Positions 28,908-38,264 of a stretch of 64,000 bases of DNA are shown here, piece by piece. Under the pieces are notes generated by a model that searched no databases, was not told where the DNA came from, and worked only from the letters and a program-made list of their open reading frames with translations. The DNA lies in contig NC_013235.1 in assembly GCF_000024365.1 (NCBI RefSeq), positions 744,001 through 808,000 on the forward strand, given 5' to 3'. Position numbers and translations under genes: made by a program. The stretch comes from Nakamurella multipartita DSM 44233 (GTDB lineage: Bacteria; Actinomycetota; Actinomycetes; Mycobacteriales; Nakamurellaceae). Every line of letters begins with the position of its first letter. Position 1 is the first letter of the stretch.

Positions 28908-30773
28908 TCAGCCGGCCGCCAGCACCTGCCGGACGAACGCGATCTCGCAGGCCTGCTGGCGGATCCGCTCGGCGGTGACGCCCGAGCCGTGCCCGGCGTC
29001 GTACCGGTAGACCTGATAGGCGGCGCCGCGCGCGGCCAGCGCGTCCAGGTAATTCTCGATCTGCCGAATGGGGCACCGCGGGTCGTTCGCCCCGGCCAGC
29101 ACCAGCACCGGTGCCCGGACGTGGTCCACCCAGGTCAGCGGTGACGAATCGCGGTAGGCCTGCGGTACCTCCTGCGGCGACCCGCCGAACAGGGCCCGGT
29201 CGTAGGCGCGCAGCGGCTCCATCTCGTCCTCGTAGGCGGCCGGGTAGTCGGCGACCGGGACCCCGGCCACGCCCGCGGTCCACCGCTGCGGCTGAGTGCC
29301 CAGCGCGAGCAGCGTCAGAAACCCGCCCCAGGAATACCCGGCGATCACCGAGCGGGCCGGGTCGGCGATTCCGGTCGCGACGACATGGTCGTGCACGGCG
29401 GCGATGTCGGCCAGCTCGGTGTGCCCGATGCGTTCGGTCAGGGCATCCCGCCAGACCGACCCGTAGCCGGTCGACCCCCGGTAGTTGACCTGCACCACCG
29501 CGAACCCGGCGTCCAACCAGGCCGCCCGGGCGGGGTCGAACGCGTCGTCGTCGGCCGCTGCCGGACCCCCGTGCACCGAGAACACGGTCGGCCACGGCGC
29601 GCCCTCCGTCACCGCCGGCGCCGCATCCGGGACGGCCAGGAAGGCATGGATCGGCCCACCCGGGCCGTCCACCCACAGGTCCTGCAACCCGCTGCTGCCC
29701 GGGGCGGGCTCGCCGGGCGGGCGGAACAGCTCCCGCTCGCCGCCGTCGGCGTCGAGCACGCGCAGCCCGGCCGCGGTGCCGCCGTCGGTCCAGCGGTACC
29801 AGATCGACCCGTCGGGGCGCGGGGCGACACCGGTCACCACCCCGCGCGCGGTGGGCAGTGCGCGCAGGGTGCCGGTCCTCAGGTCAACGCGATGCACGGT
29901 GTCCCGGCCGGCATGGCTGTGCCGGACGATCAACGCCGCGGCGTCGTCGGTGAATTCGGCGTCCAGATCGCCGGGCAGGTCCAGGATCAGCTCGGTGGCC
30001 GTCCCGGCGACCGGATCCCACAGCAGCAGCTCGTCCCGGCCCCGCCGCTCATGGCCGATCACCATGCGCTGATCGCCGGCCAGCGGGCTGACCGCCAGCA
30101 CGTGCAGGCCGCGTCCGGGCGCATCCGAGAGCTCGCCGACCACCCGTCCGTCGGCGGTCGAGATCGCCCGCAGCGCTGGGTACCTGGCGTCGCCGTGCTC
30201 GGTGTGGGCGAGGATCCAGATGGACTCGTCGGTGCTCAGCGCGCTGACCGAGGCGTCCTCGGGATGCCGGTAGACGACCGTGCTCGGGCCGCCCGTGACG
30301 CTCCGGTGGATCCGGGTGCCCTCGTCGTCGGCGAACCCGGCCAGCACCAGCTGCCGGCCGACCTCCAGCCCGGCCGGGTAGCCGGCCGGCGCGTCCGGCA
30401 GCGGGTGCCCGGCGGGCGTCGTCGGGTCGGCGCCGAACGGCTGGGTCCGCCAGCAGCCGAACTCGTCGCCGTCGTGGTCGTCGAACCACCACAGCGTCGA
30501 CCCGTCGGCGGACAGGGTGGCCATCGACGTGCCGTCCGGACGGTCGGTGGCCACCACATGACGGTCGGCGCTGACATCCCAGCACCAGACCTCGGTGCGG
30601 CCGGTGGCGTTGGCGGTGTAGTACGCGCGGTTCGGCTCGTCCCGGGCGTGGTGCGGCAGCGAGGTGCGGACCGCGGTGAATCGGCGCTGCCAACGGGACT
30701 CGAGCGCGGGGTCATCGAACAGCCTCGTGGGCGGTGTGGCGATCGGGTGGGCGAGACGGTCGACAGAAGGCAT
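28908..30773 (-). CDS. prolyl oligopeptidase-family serine peptidase (S9)
   Basis: A 621-aa S9 peptidase or acyl-aminoacyl peptidase. Residues about 30-370 form a beta-propeller (repeated WWFDDHDGDEFGCW-like blades). The catalytic alpha/beta domain has VFSVHGGPAAADDDAF (oxyanion), GYSWGGFLTLLAL (Ser about 475), AGANDPRCP (Asp) and DAGHGSG (His). No signal peptide, so cytoplasmic. It would cleave short peptides. ATG 30773 is preceded by AGG; a TTG at 30812 is less likely. Divergent from the secreted protein at 30844 across 70 bp, convergent to the VOC gene. Confidence 0.92.
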   Translation of the reverse strand: MPSVDRLAHPIATPPTRLFDDPALESRWQRRFTAVRTSLPHHARDEPNRAYYTANATGRTEVWCWDVSADRHVVATDRPDGTSMATLSADGSTLWWFDDHDGDEFGCWRTQPFGADPTTPAGHPLPDAPAGYPAGLEVGRQLVLAGFADDEGTRIHRSVTGGPSTVVYRHPEDASVSALSTDESIWILAHTEHGDARYPALRAISTADGRVVGELSDAPGRGLHVLAVSPLAGDQRMVIGHERRGRDELLLWDPVAGTATELILDLPGDLDAEFTDDAAALIVRHSHAGRDTVHRVDLRTGTLRALPTARGVVTGVAPRPDGSIWYRWTDGGTAAGLRVLDADGGERELFRPPGEPAPGSSGLQDLWVDGPGGPIHAFLAVPDAAPAVTEGAPWPTVFSVHGGPAAADDDAFDPARAAWLDAGFAVVQVNYRGSTGYGSVWRDALTERIGHTELADIAAVHDHVVATGIADPARSVIAGYSWGGFLTLLALGTQPQRWTAGVAGVPVADYPAAYEDEMEPLRAYDRALFGGSPQEVPQAYRDSSPLTWVDHVRAPVLVLAGANDPRCPIRQIENYLDALAARGAAYQVYRYDAGHGSGVTAERIRQQACEIAFVRQVLAAG

Positions 30774-30843
30774 CCCTGCATCCTGCCCGGCCGGTCGACC
30801 TGCGGTCGCCAACCGACAGTTTGTGACTTAGCGTAGGCGCATC

Positions 30844-32037
30844 GTGACCAAAGGTCGTCGTCAACACGCGGGGCTGGTGCATATGAGTGTTCGTGGTCGG
30901 GCGCTGGTCGCGGCATTGCTGGTGGCTCTGGCCGCCGGGCTGACCGTAGTGGTCGCCCCCGGCGCGGCCGCGCAGCCGCTGGTCGTCCAGGCGGCGCGGG
31001 CGAACTGCGACGGCGCCAATCCCACCCCGGCCGCGCGGGCGGCGGCGGTACGCACCACCATCGGGGTCGCCAAATCGATGGGCGTGGGCCGGCAGGGACA
31101 GATCATCGCGGTGATGGTGATGCAGCAGGAGTCCTCGCTGCGCAATCTGGCCAACGACGGCACCAGTCAACAAAGTGCGTCGTGGCCGTGGCCGGGCCGG
31201 GCCTATTGGCTGGCCACCACCAAACTGTCCTTGCGGTACCCGCATGACAAGTTCGGCGCGTTCGATGGCGCTCATGACACCGACTCGATCGGCCTCTATC
31301 AGCAGCGTCCCGCCTACGGCTGGGGCGACTACGGGGTGAGCAACGGAAAGACCGATCCTGTCGGGGTGGTCCGGCGTCTGCTCGATCCGCGCTGGCAGGC
31401 CATGGCGTTCTTTGGCGGTCCCCGTAGCGCGGCGCCTACCTCGGGGCTGCTGGACATACCGGGGTGGCAGTACTTGACGCTCAACAATGCCGCCCAGCGG
31501 GTGCAGGGAAGCAACAACCCGACCCTTTACGGGCAGTGGGAATCGCTCGCGACCGCGTACGTAGACGCTAACCAGGACGCTCCGGCGATCGATCTGCCAT
31601 GGTCACCCGGCGGCGGCCGAGACCTGGCCGGCTGTGCCGAGCCGCTGGTGATCAGCCTCAAAGCTCAAGCGAATGGCCGGTGGGTGGTAGCCGAAAACGG
31701 CGGGGCTTCCCCGCTGATCGCCAATCGAACCGCGATTGGCTCCTGGGAGCAGTATGACCTCATCGTCTCCAGTGGCACCCGGGTGACGTTGCGCTCGCAC
31801 GCCAACGGCGCCTTCGTGTGCGCTGAGAACGGAGGGGCCTCCAGCCTCATCGCCAACCGTGGGGCGGCCGACCTGTGGGAGACATTCATCCTGATCCCCA
31901 ATGCGGACTCGACGATCTCGCTGAGATCGGCGGTCAACTACCGGCTGGTCACCGCCGAGAACGGGGGCGGGGCGCCGCTCATTGCCAATCGGACAGCTGT
32001 CGACACCTGGGAGAAGTTTGATCTGGTCGGCTCCTGA
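30844..32037 (+). CDS. secreted lysozyme-like domain fused to a fascin-like beta-trefoil
   Basis: A 397-aa exported protein. A Sec signal peptide (SVRGRALVAALLVALAAGL...APGAAA) comes first. Residues about 55-210 have VMVMQQESSLRNLAN and DSIGLYQQRPAYGWG, patterns typical of lysozyme/transglycosylase-like cell-wall enzymes of actinomycetes, with a candidate catalytic Glu in QQESS. The C-terminus (about 265-397) has three repeats of the form ISLKAxANGRWVVAENGGASPLIANR, characteristic of a fascin-like beta-trefoil that can bind carbohydrate or actin-like ligands. The start is GTG 30844 or ATG 30883. A wall-targeted hydrolase is my inference. Confidence 0.78.
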   Translation: MTKGRRQHAGLVHMSVRGRALVAALLVALAAGLTVVVAPGAAAQPLVVQAARANCDGANPTPAARAAAVRTTIGVAKSMGVGRQGQIIAVMVMQQESSLRNLANDGTSQQSASWPWPGRAYWLATTKLSLRYPHDKFGAFDGAHDTDSIGLYQQRPAYGWGDYGVSNGKTDPVGVVRRLLDPRWQAMAFFGGPRSAAPTSGLLDIPGWQYLTLNNAAQRVQGSNNPTLYGQWESLATAYVDANQDAPAIDLPWSPGGGRDLAGCAEPLVISLKAQANGRWVVAENGGASPLIANRTAIGSWEQYDLIVSSGTRVTLRSHANGAFVCAENGGASSLIANRGAADLWETFILIPNADSTISLRSAVNYRLVTAENGGGAPLIANRTAVDTWEKFDLVGS

Positions 32038-32121
32038 GCTCAGCGACCGTCGCCGGCCTGACGAGCACCTAAGGGTTCGTGCCGCACACTGTTCGCGTGC
32101 TGAACGAGAACCAGGTGTGAC

Positions 32122-33369
32122 GTGACCGCCATCGGTGCGCTGACCGAGGTTGCCGGCCGGGCGGTGCAGGCCGAGGCGACCGTGCGGTCGGCGGCGTGGC
32201 AGGACCAGGGGGCGATCGACGCCGCCACCCAGCGGGTGGACCGGGCCCTGCGGGTCGACCGCGAAGCGCTGTCCCGGCCGGCGCTGGATGCGGTGCAGCC
32301 CTCGGGACGGTGGCGGTATCGGCTCGATCAGATGCTGATGCCGGACCGGGACGTGGTGGGCCAGGCGCCGCCGGAAGACCTTGTCGAGGCCGCGGCGCAG
32401 GCCGCCGCGGACGCCGACGCCGCCGTGGCGACGGCCCGGCTGGCGTTGCTGGAGGCGCATCGGGCGGTGCTGCAGGCCCGGGGGGCGGCGCTGCGGGCCG
32501 GGGACTCCGACGCGGTGGCGGCCACCGTCCGCGGGTACCGGCCACTGGCGGGCAACCCGACGCTGTCCCACGGCAAGGAGCTGGGCACGGGGGTGAGCCG
32601 GGAGATGAGCGCGGTGCTGCGCGCCAAGCCTCGCTCGATCCTGGTCAAGCTCGGCATCAGTCTGGGCCTGGGCCTGGCCTACCTGGGCTTCATCCGGCTC
32701 TACCAGTGGGACGAGAAGAGCGAACTGGCGCCGTTCCTGGCGTTGTACGCGCTGTCCGGGGTGATCGGCGGGGTGGTGTGCACGAACGCCTTGAGCTGGG
32801 ACGCCACCCGGGTCCGGGAGGCGCTGACCAGCGGACGGCGGCTGTGGCACGTCATGCTGAGCAAGAACCTGACCATGTTCGTGCTGGTCGGCGCGGTGGG
32901 GGTGGTGCTCAGCGTGCTGCTGGCCTGGCGCACCGGGGCCTACGGCACCAGCCTGGTCAAGGCGCTCGGCCAGCTGGTCACCATGATGCTGCTGTGGCTG
33001 GGCGTGGGCAATGTGCTGTCGGTCGTCTCGCCGCTGCGCGTCGAGCCGCTCAAGGCCCGCTTCAAGGACGGCACGCTCAAGCCGTTCCTGCTGTCCTTCG
33101 TCGTGTCCTACGTGCTGGGTCTGGGCGTCAACCTGATGCTGACCTGGCGGGTCTGGGCCAAGCAGTCGATGATCGACGAGCTGGGCGGCGTCACCCTGCC
33201 CGTGCTCACGCTGGTGCTCAGCGGGCTGCTGATCTACCTGCTGCTGACGGTGCTCGCGGTGAACCTGGCCGACCAGCCCCGGTTCCGGCGGGCGTTACTG
33301 CGCGAGATGGTCGACTACAAGGCCCTCAAGTCCACTGCTCCGGCGGCATCGGGGCCGGCCGGAGCCTGA
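32122..33369 (+). CDS. membrane protein with coiled-coil N-terminus, ABC-2 permease-like
   Basis: 415 aa. Residues 1-150 are Ala-rich and helical (DLVEAAAQAAADADAAVATARLALLEAHR, read in parts), likely coiled coil. Six membrane helices follow (about 175-395). The block NALSWDATRVREALTSGRRLWHVMLSKNL resembles ABC-2-type permeases, in which a cytosolic stretch precedes a helix. No ATPase gene is adjacent. I do not recognise a named family. GTG 32122 is the likely start. A strong terminator follows its stop. Confidence 0.72.
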   Translation: MTAIGALTEVAGRAVQAEATVRSAAWQDQGAIDAATQRVDRALRVDREALSRPALDAVQPSGRWRYRLDQMLMPDRDVVGQAPPEDLVEAAAQAAADADAAVATARLALLEAHRAVLQARGAALRAGDSDAVAATVRGYRPLAGNPTLSHGKELGTGVSREMSAVLRAKPRSILVKLGISLGLGLAYLGFIRLYQWDEKSELAPFLALYALSGVIGGVVCTNALSWDATRVREALTSGRRLWHVMLSKNLTMFVLVGAVGVVLSVLLAWRTGAYGTSLVKALGQLVTMMLLWLGVGNVLSVVSPLRVEPLKARFKDGTLKPFLLSFVVSYVLGLGVNLMLTWRVWAKQSMIDELGGVTLPVLTLVLSGLLIYLLLTVLAVNLADQPRFRRALLREMVDYKALKSTAPAASGPAGA

Positions 33370-33388
33370 CCGGCGGCACCGACGACAA

Positions 33389-33417
33389 GGGCCCCGCTCG
33401 ATGATCGAGCGGGGCCC
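33389..33417. terminator. 13-bp perfect hairpin between gene end and tRNA-Pro
   Basis: GGGCCCCGCTCGA (33389-33401), loop TGA, TCGAGCGGGGCCC (33405-33417). It lies 20 bp after the membrane protein stop and 12 bp beyond the tRNA 3' end on the other strand, so it can serve both. Confidence 0.8.
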
Positions 33418-33425
33418 TGCCTGCC

Positions 33426-33505
<80 letters not shown>

Positions 33506-33614
33506 AAAGCCTGCAGAAGTCTAGCTGATGCGGGAGGGCCCTTCTGACCACTTTGCCGCCGCGAACCCTCCGCAGTCCCGGCGCGATCCTCAGCCGGCTC
33601 CGGCCACCGAGGGC

Positions 33615-33679
33615 CGCGCTGATCCAAGGACCACCGAACCCGGCAAACCGGGCGCCGAATCATGCTTTGGATCAGCGCG
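33615..33679. repeat. 65-bp palindromic element with nested hairpin
   Basis: CGCGCTGATCCAA (33615-33627) and TTGGATCAGCGCG (33667-33679) are a perfect 13-bp inverted repeat. Inside, CCCGG-CAAA-CCGGG forms a second hairpin. Its ends resemble the REP-like palindromes near 6.3 kb (CGCTGATC/GATCAGCG), though the interior differs. It lies in the gap between tRNA-Pro and the metallophosphoesterase gene. Confidence 0.75.
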
Positions 33680-33712
33680 CCGCCTGCGGGCGCGGCCGGG
33701 CGACCGCCAGGC

Positions 33713-34663
33713 TCAGGCCGGACGGGCCCGCAGGGTCAGCAGGGTGGCCTCGGGGCGGCAGCACAGGCGCATCGGCATATAGGGGCTGGTGCCCAGGCCG
33801 GCGGAGACGTTGAGCATGGTGTGCGAGCCCCAGCGGGACACCCCGCGGGCCCGGGAGCGGTCCAGACCGCAGTTGGTGACCACGGCACCCAGGCCGGGTA
33901 CGCGGATCTGTCCGCCGTGGGTGTGGCCGGCCAGGATCAGGTCGTAGCCGTCCAGCGCGAAGCGGTCCAGGATGCGGGGCTCGGGGGTGTGGGTGACGCC
34001 CAGCCGCAGCACCGCGTCCTGGTCGGCCGGGCCCTCGATCAGCTCGTAGTGATCCCGCTTGGTGTAGGCGTCGTTGACCCCGGCCAGGGCCAGCCGCTGC
34101 CCACGCAGGTCGATCGTGGTCTTGGCGTTGTTCAGGTCGATCCAGCCCCGCTCGGCCATGCCGGCGCGCAGGTCCTGCCAGGGCAGGCTGGTGCCGCGGA
34201 TCGGGGCCGGGCTGCGGGGCATGAAGTAGCGGTGCGGCGACTTGGGCACCGGGGCGTAGAAGTCGTTGTTGCCGAAGACGAACGCCCCGGGCAGGTCCAG
34301 CAGGTCACCGAACGCGGCCAGCGCGGTCGGCACGGCCCGCAGGTGCGAGAGCGTGTCGCCGGTGTTGATGACCAGGTCGGGCCGCAGGTCGGCCAGGGCA
34401 CTGACCCACTCGATCTTGCGCCGCTGATCCGGAACGATGTGCAGGTCGGACAGGTGCAGCACGCGGATCGGCCACGCCCCGTGATCGAGCACCGGCAGGT
34501 CGACCCGGCGCAGCGTGAAGGCCCGTGGTTCCACCAGCGTCGACCAGGCGGCCGTCGCGACACCGGTGAGGGCAAGGCCCCCGGCCGCCGCCGCCAGGGT
34601 CCGTCCGCGGGACGGACGCCCGCCGGCGGAGGGTCCGGGTGCGGGTGCGGTGGATGCAGGCAT
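33713..34663 (-). CDS. membrane-anchored metallophosphoesterase
   Basis: A 316-aa calcineurin-like phosphoesterase with an N-terminal anchor helix (about 25-45). Metal motifs are all present: LHLSDLHIV (DxH), INTGDTL (GDx), FGNND (GNxD/E) and AGHTHGGQI (GHxH). It is YkuE-like and probably acts on a phosphodiester or pyrophosphate outside or at the membrane. ATG 34663 is seven bases after TAGGCT. It follows the PBP gene on the same strand, as its relative does in mycobacteria (Rv3683 next to ponA2, from memory). Confidence 0.9.
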   Translation of the reverse strand: MPASTAPAPGPSAGGRPSRGRTLAAAAGGLALTGVATAAWSTLVEPRAFTLRRVDLPVLDHGAWPIRVLHLSDLHIVPDQRRKIEWVSALADLRPDLVINTGDTLSHLRAVPTALAAFGDLLDLPGAFVFGNNDFYAPVPKSPHRYFMPRSPAPIRGTSLPWQDLRAGMAERGWIDLNNAKTTIDLRGQRLALAGVNDAYTKRDHYELIEGPADQDAVLRLGVTHTPEPRILDRFALDGYDLILAGHTHGGQIRVPGLGAVVTNCGLDRSRARGVSRWGSHTMLNVSAGLGTSPYMPMRLCCRPEATLLTLRARPA

Positions 34664-34670
34664 GATCGGC

Positions 34671-34676
34671 AGCCTA
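34671..34676 (-). promoter_or_regulatory. -10 box of a leaderless gene (metallophosphoesterase)
   Basis: TAGGCT on the minus strand, seven bases before ATG 34663; CTGACC lies about 19 bases further upstream as a weak -35. Confidence 0.45.
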
Positions 34677-34715
34677 ATCATCATGATCGGCTGGCCCGGT
34701 CAGCACCGGCCGGAA

Positions 34716-37010
34716 TCAGCCGCCGGACCCGCCCGCCGAGACTCCCAAGGTGATCTGCCCGCCGGGCAGCGCGGTCGTCTTGGGGTTCTGGTCGACCACG
34801 ATGTTGACCGAGGCGCCGGTGTCCTGCTTGGGGGCGACGGCCACCGTGAAGCCGGCCGCGGTCAGCAGCGTCTTCGCATCGTCCACGTTCTTGCCCACCA
34901 CGTTGGGCACCTGCGTGCTGGCCGAGCCCTTGATGTAGGTGGTCGACGCCGGCCGGAAGAACGTGTCCGGCTGGTTCTCCTTCAGCGGCTTCATGGTGGC
35001 CATCCAGGTGGCGGCCGGGATCGAGCCACCGCCCATCCCGGAGCCGCTCATTGCCTCGTCGGTCGAGCAGGACCGGATCGGGTCCTTGCAGATCGACTGA
35101 GGTCGCGGTTCGGAGTCCCAGGCGATGACCGAGGCGCTCATCTCGGGGGTGAAGCCGAGGAAGGCCGAGGACTTGTACTCCTGGGTGGTGCCGGTCTTGC
35201 CGGCCGCCGTCCAGCTCCAGCCGGCCGCCGACGCGCTGGCCGCCGCGGTGCCGCTGCCGGTGAAGTCACCCTCCATGGCCACGGCCAGGGTCCGGGCCAG
35301 CTCGGCCGGCACGGCCTGCTCACAGGGGGTCTTGTCCCAGGTGACGAACTTGCCGTTGCGGTCGGTGATGGTGTCCACCGGGGTGGGCGGGCACCACTTG
35401 CCGTCCGAGTTCAGCGTCGCTCCGACGTTGGCCAGCTCCAGCGGGCTGACCGGCGACACACCCAGCGTGAACGAGGCCATCTTCTGGGCGGTGACCTGCG
35501 CGGTGTAGTCGGTGCCGGCGCTGGCGAACGCCGGATCGACGTCGCCGGCGTCCAGTTGGTAGCCCTTGAGGCCCAGCCGAACCGCCATCTCGGCGACCTT
35601 TTGCAGGCCGACCTGGTCCTCGAGGGCGACGAAGCCGGTGTTCGGGGAGGTGGCCAGGGCCTGCGCCAACGTCATCGACGTCGGGTAGCTGGTCGCGTTC
35701 TTGAACGTCGCGGACGGCACCAGCGGGCTCTCGTACTGGGCCGGCACGTCGATGGTGGTGTTGGTGCCCAGTCCCATCTCCATCGCGGCGGCCGCGGTGA
35801 AGATCTTGAAGGTCGATCCCGCCCCCAGCGGGGCGAAGGTGGTGGGCAGCCGCTGCACGGTCTCGCCCTTGGTCGGGTCCAGGCCGTAGGGCCGGTTCGC
35901 GGCCAGGGCCAGCACCTTGCGGGGTTCGTCCTTGCCGACGACGGCGACGGTGTTGGCGATGCGCTCGACCCCGGGCACCGACGGGTCGGCGTTGGCAGTG
36001 GCCGCGGCCTTCGCCGCCGCCATCACCGTGGGATCCATGGTGGTCTTGATCGTCCAGCCGGCCTCGGCGACCGTGTCGCTGTCGAAGCCCGCGTTGGACA
36101 GGTAGTCCAGCACGTACTGGCAGAAGTACCCGTTGGTCTGCGAGTTGTCCGCCGGGATGCAGCCGTTGCGGGTCCGCTTCGGGTTCAGCCCCAGGTCCTG
36201 CTGCTTGGTCGCCTCGGCCGTGGCCTTGGACAGCCGGCCGGTGCTGACCATGACGTCCAGCACCAGGTCACGACGGTCCCGTGCGTCCTGCACGTGGTTC
36301 TCGTCGAGCGGGTTGTACTTGGGCGGGTTGTTGACCATGCCGGCCAGCAGGGCGGCCTGGGCCAGGGTCAGCTTGTCCGCGGACGTGCCGAAGAACCACT
36401 GGGACGCCGCCTCGGCGCCGTACTGGGAGGGCCCGAAGGCGACCAGGTTCAGGTACCGCTCGAGGATCTCGGCCTTGCTCAGCGTCTGCTCCACCTGGAG
36501 GGCGAGCTTGGCTTCCTTGAGCTTGCGGATGGGGGTGGTGGCGATCGCGTCGGCCTTCTCGGCCTCGGTCTTGGCCTCCACCAGGTACAGGTAGTTCTTC
36601 ACGTACTGCTGGGTCAGGGTCGAACCGCCCTGGGCGGCCGCGTCGGCCTGCGCGTTGCGCAGCATGGCCCGCACGGTGCCGCGCCAGTCGACGCCCTGGT
36701 GCTGGTAGAACCGGCGGTCCTCCATCGACACGACAGCGACCTGCAGGTAGTCCGAGATCGAGGACAGCGGGACGTACACCCGGTTCTGGTTGTACAGGGT
36801 CGCAATCGGCGCCCCGGTGGCGTCGGTGACGGTGGTGCGCAGGGGGATCTCCGCGGTCAGCGGGTCCGCCTGGGCCCCGTCGATGGCATCGGTCACCGCG
36901 TTCGACGCGATGCCCATCCCCACGGAATAGGGCAACAACAGCCCCGCCACCAGCACCCCGGCCAACAGGGTGCCCAGAATCAAACGCCCCAGACCGCTCA
37001 TCACACGCAC
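34716..37010 (-). CDS. bifunctional penicillin-binding protein with PASTA domain (PonA2-like)
   Basis: A 764-aa class A PBP that polymerises and cross-links peptidoglycan. One N-terminal membrane helix is followed by a GT51 glycosyltransferase domain (EDRRFYQHQGVDWRG with catalytic Glu; QGGSTLTQQYVKN). The transpeptidase domain has GAGSTFKIFT (SxxK), SPNTG (SxN) and AGKTGTTQ (KTG). A single C-terminal PASTA domain (TTYIKGSASTQVPNVVGK...) is at about 690-755. GTG 37010 is six bases after TAGCCT, so leaderless. In M. tuberculosis the equivalent gene is followed by the phosphoesterase, as here. Confidence 0.95.
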   Translation of the reverse strand: MRVMSGLGRLILGTLLAGVLVAGLLLPYSVGMGIASNAVTDAIDGAQADPLTAEIPLRTTVTDATGAPIATLYNQNRVYVPLSSISDYLQVAVVSMEDRRFYQHQGVDWRGTVRAMLRNAQADAAAQGGSTLTQQYVKNYLYLVEAKTEAEKADAIATTPIRKLKEAKLALQVEQTLSKAEILERYLNLVAFGPSQYGAEAASQWFFGTSADKLTLAQAALLAGMVNNPPKYNPLDENHVQDARDRRDLVLDVMVSTGRLSKATAEATKQQDLGLNPKRTRNGCIPADNSQTNGYFCQYVLDYLSNAGFDSDTVAEAGWTIKTTMDPTVMAAAKAAATANADPSVPGVERIANTVAVVGKDEPRKVLALAANRPYGLDPTKGETVQRLPTTFAPLGAGSTFKIFTAAAAMEMGLGTNTTIDVPAQYESPLVPSATFKNATSYPTSMTLAQALATSPNTGFVALEDQVGLQKVAEMAVRLGLKGYQLDAGDVDPAFASAGTDYTAQVTAQKMASFTLGVSPVSPLELANVGATLNSDGKWCPPTPVDTITDRNGKFVTWDKTPCEQAVPAELARTLAVAMEGDFTGSGTAAASASAAGWSWTAAGKTGTTQEYKSSAFLGFTPEMSASVIAWDSEPRPQSICKDPIRSCSTDEAMSGSGMGGGSIPAATWMATMKPLKENQPDTFFRPASTTYIKGSASTQVPNVVGKNVDDAKTLLTAAGFTVAVAPKQDTGASVNIVVDQNPKTTALPGGQITLGVSAGGSGG

Positions 37011-37016
37011 CGGGTC

Positions 37017-37022
37017 AGGCTA
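37017..37022 (-). promoter_or_regulatory. -10 box of a leaderless gene (PBP)
   Basis: TAGCCT on the minus strand, six bases before GTG 37010; no Shine-Dalgarno. Confidence 0.5.
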
Positions 37023-37106
37023 CCGGCGGTCAGGTGTGCCGGAGGTGATCCCGGGATACTCGCCACATGGCCGCCGGGCGGGCAACCTGGCCGGCGGCGA
37101 CGCGTC

Positions 37107-38264
37107 CTATCCGGTTTCGGCCGGCCGGTACGAGGTCCCGTGGGTGAGCCGGAGCCCGATCTCGCGCAGCGCGGGCAGATCGTGCGCGTCCGAGGGCAAC
37201 GCCGGTACCTCGACCACCGGCAGGTCCGAGTGCACCCGGTCGAAGCGGCCCCGCATGTGCAGTTCGGCGGCCCGGACCTCCAGCCGCTGCCGGTGGATGT
37301 CCAGCACCGCGGCCGCCAGCGGCGCCGCATCGCCGAGCTTGTCGGTCGCGAGCTGGGCCGGGCCGGCGGCCAGGTCGGCCAGCGGTGGATGCGTCCGGTT
37401 CAGGATCAGTCCGGCCAGCGGCATGTGCTCGGCCCGCAGCCGGTCGGTGAAGTAGGACGCCTCGCGCAGCGCGTCGCCCTCGCAGATCGAGACCACGACG
37501 AACTTGGTGCCCGGCGCCCGCAGCAGCTCGTAGGTGGCCTGGGCCCGTTCCCGGAAGCCGCCGAACATGTCCTCGAACAACTGCACGAACTGGGCGGCAT
37601 CGGTCAGCAGCTGCCCGCCCAGGACGGTGGTGACCGCCTTGGAGAACAGGGTGAACCCGGCGCCGACGATCTTCATCACGCCCCGGCTGGGGGTGGCCAG
37701 CAGCTTGATCATCCGGCCGTCCATGAAGGAGGACAGCCGCTGCGGTGCGTCCAGGAAGTCCAGCGCCGACCGACTCGGCGGGGTGTCCACCACGATCAGG
37801 TCGAACTGGTTGGTCGCGGCCAGCGTGGCCAGTTTCTCCATGGCCATGTATTCCTGCGTGCCCGAGAACGAGGAGGAGATGACCTGGTAGAAGGGGTTGG
37901 ACAGGATCGCCTGGGCCCGCTCCGGGGTGGAGTGGGCCGAGACCATCTCGTCAAAGGTGCGGCGGGTGTCCAGCATCATCGCCCACAGCTGCCCGTCCGG
38001 ACTGGCCAGCGGGACGTCGACCCGGCGGGGGTCGTTGTCCAGCTCGTCCAGCCCCAGCGACTGGGCCAACCGCTTCGCGGGATCGATGGTCAGCACGGCG
38101 ACGTTGCGGCCGGCGTCGGCCGCCCACAGCGCCATCGCCGCGGCCGTGGTCGTCTTGCCGACGCCACCGGATCCGCAGGTCACCACGATGGTGGTCCGCG
38201 GGTCGGCCAGCAGCGGGGCCAGGTCCAGGACGGGGTTGGCCCCCGCCGCGGAGCGTGTGGGCAT
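37107..38264 (-). CDS. ArsA/GET3-like ATPase, second of a pair
   Basis: A 385-aa deviant-Walker P-loop ATPase: VTCGSGGVGKTTTAAAMALW (about 30-49), switch I DPAKRLAQSLGLDEL, switch II VVDTPPSRSALDFLD. The family includes arsenite pump ATPases and tail-anchored protein chaperones; no arsB is nearby. It is equivalent to mycobacterial Rv3680, one of a heterodimeric pair. Its ATG overlaps the stop of the first ATPase (TGATG), so the subunits are made together. The whiB4 gene that separates this locus from ponA2 in mycobacteria is missing here. Confidence 0.92.
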   Translation of the reverse strand: MPTRSAAGANPVLDLAPLLADPRTTIVVTCGSGGVGKTTTAAAMALWAADAGRNVAVLTIDPAKRLAQSLGLDELDNDPRRVDVPLASPDGQLWAMMLDTRRTFDEMVSAHSTPERAQAILSNPFYQVISSSFSGTQEYMAMEKLATLAATNQFDLIVVDTPPSRSALDFLDAPQRLSSFMDGRMIKLLATPSRGVMKIVGAGFTLFSKAVTTVLGGQLLTDAAQFVQLFEDMFGGFRERAQATYELLRAPGTKFVVVSICEGDALREASYFTDRLRAEHMPLAGLILNRTHPPLADLAAGPAQLATDKLGDAAPLAAAVLDIHRQRLEVRAAELHMRGRFDRVHSDLPVVEVPALPSDAHDLPALREIGLRLTHGTSYRPAETG

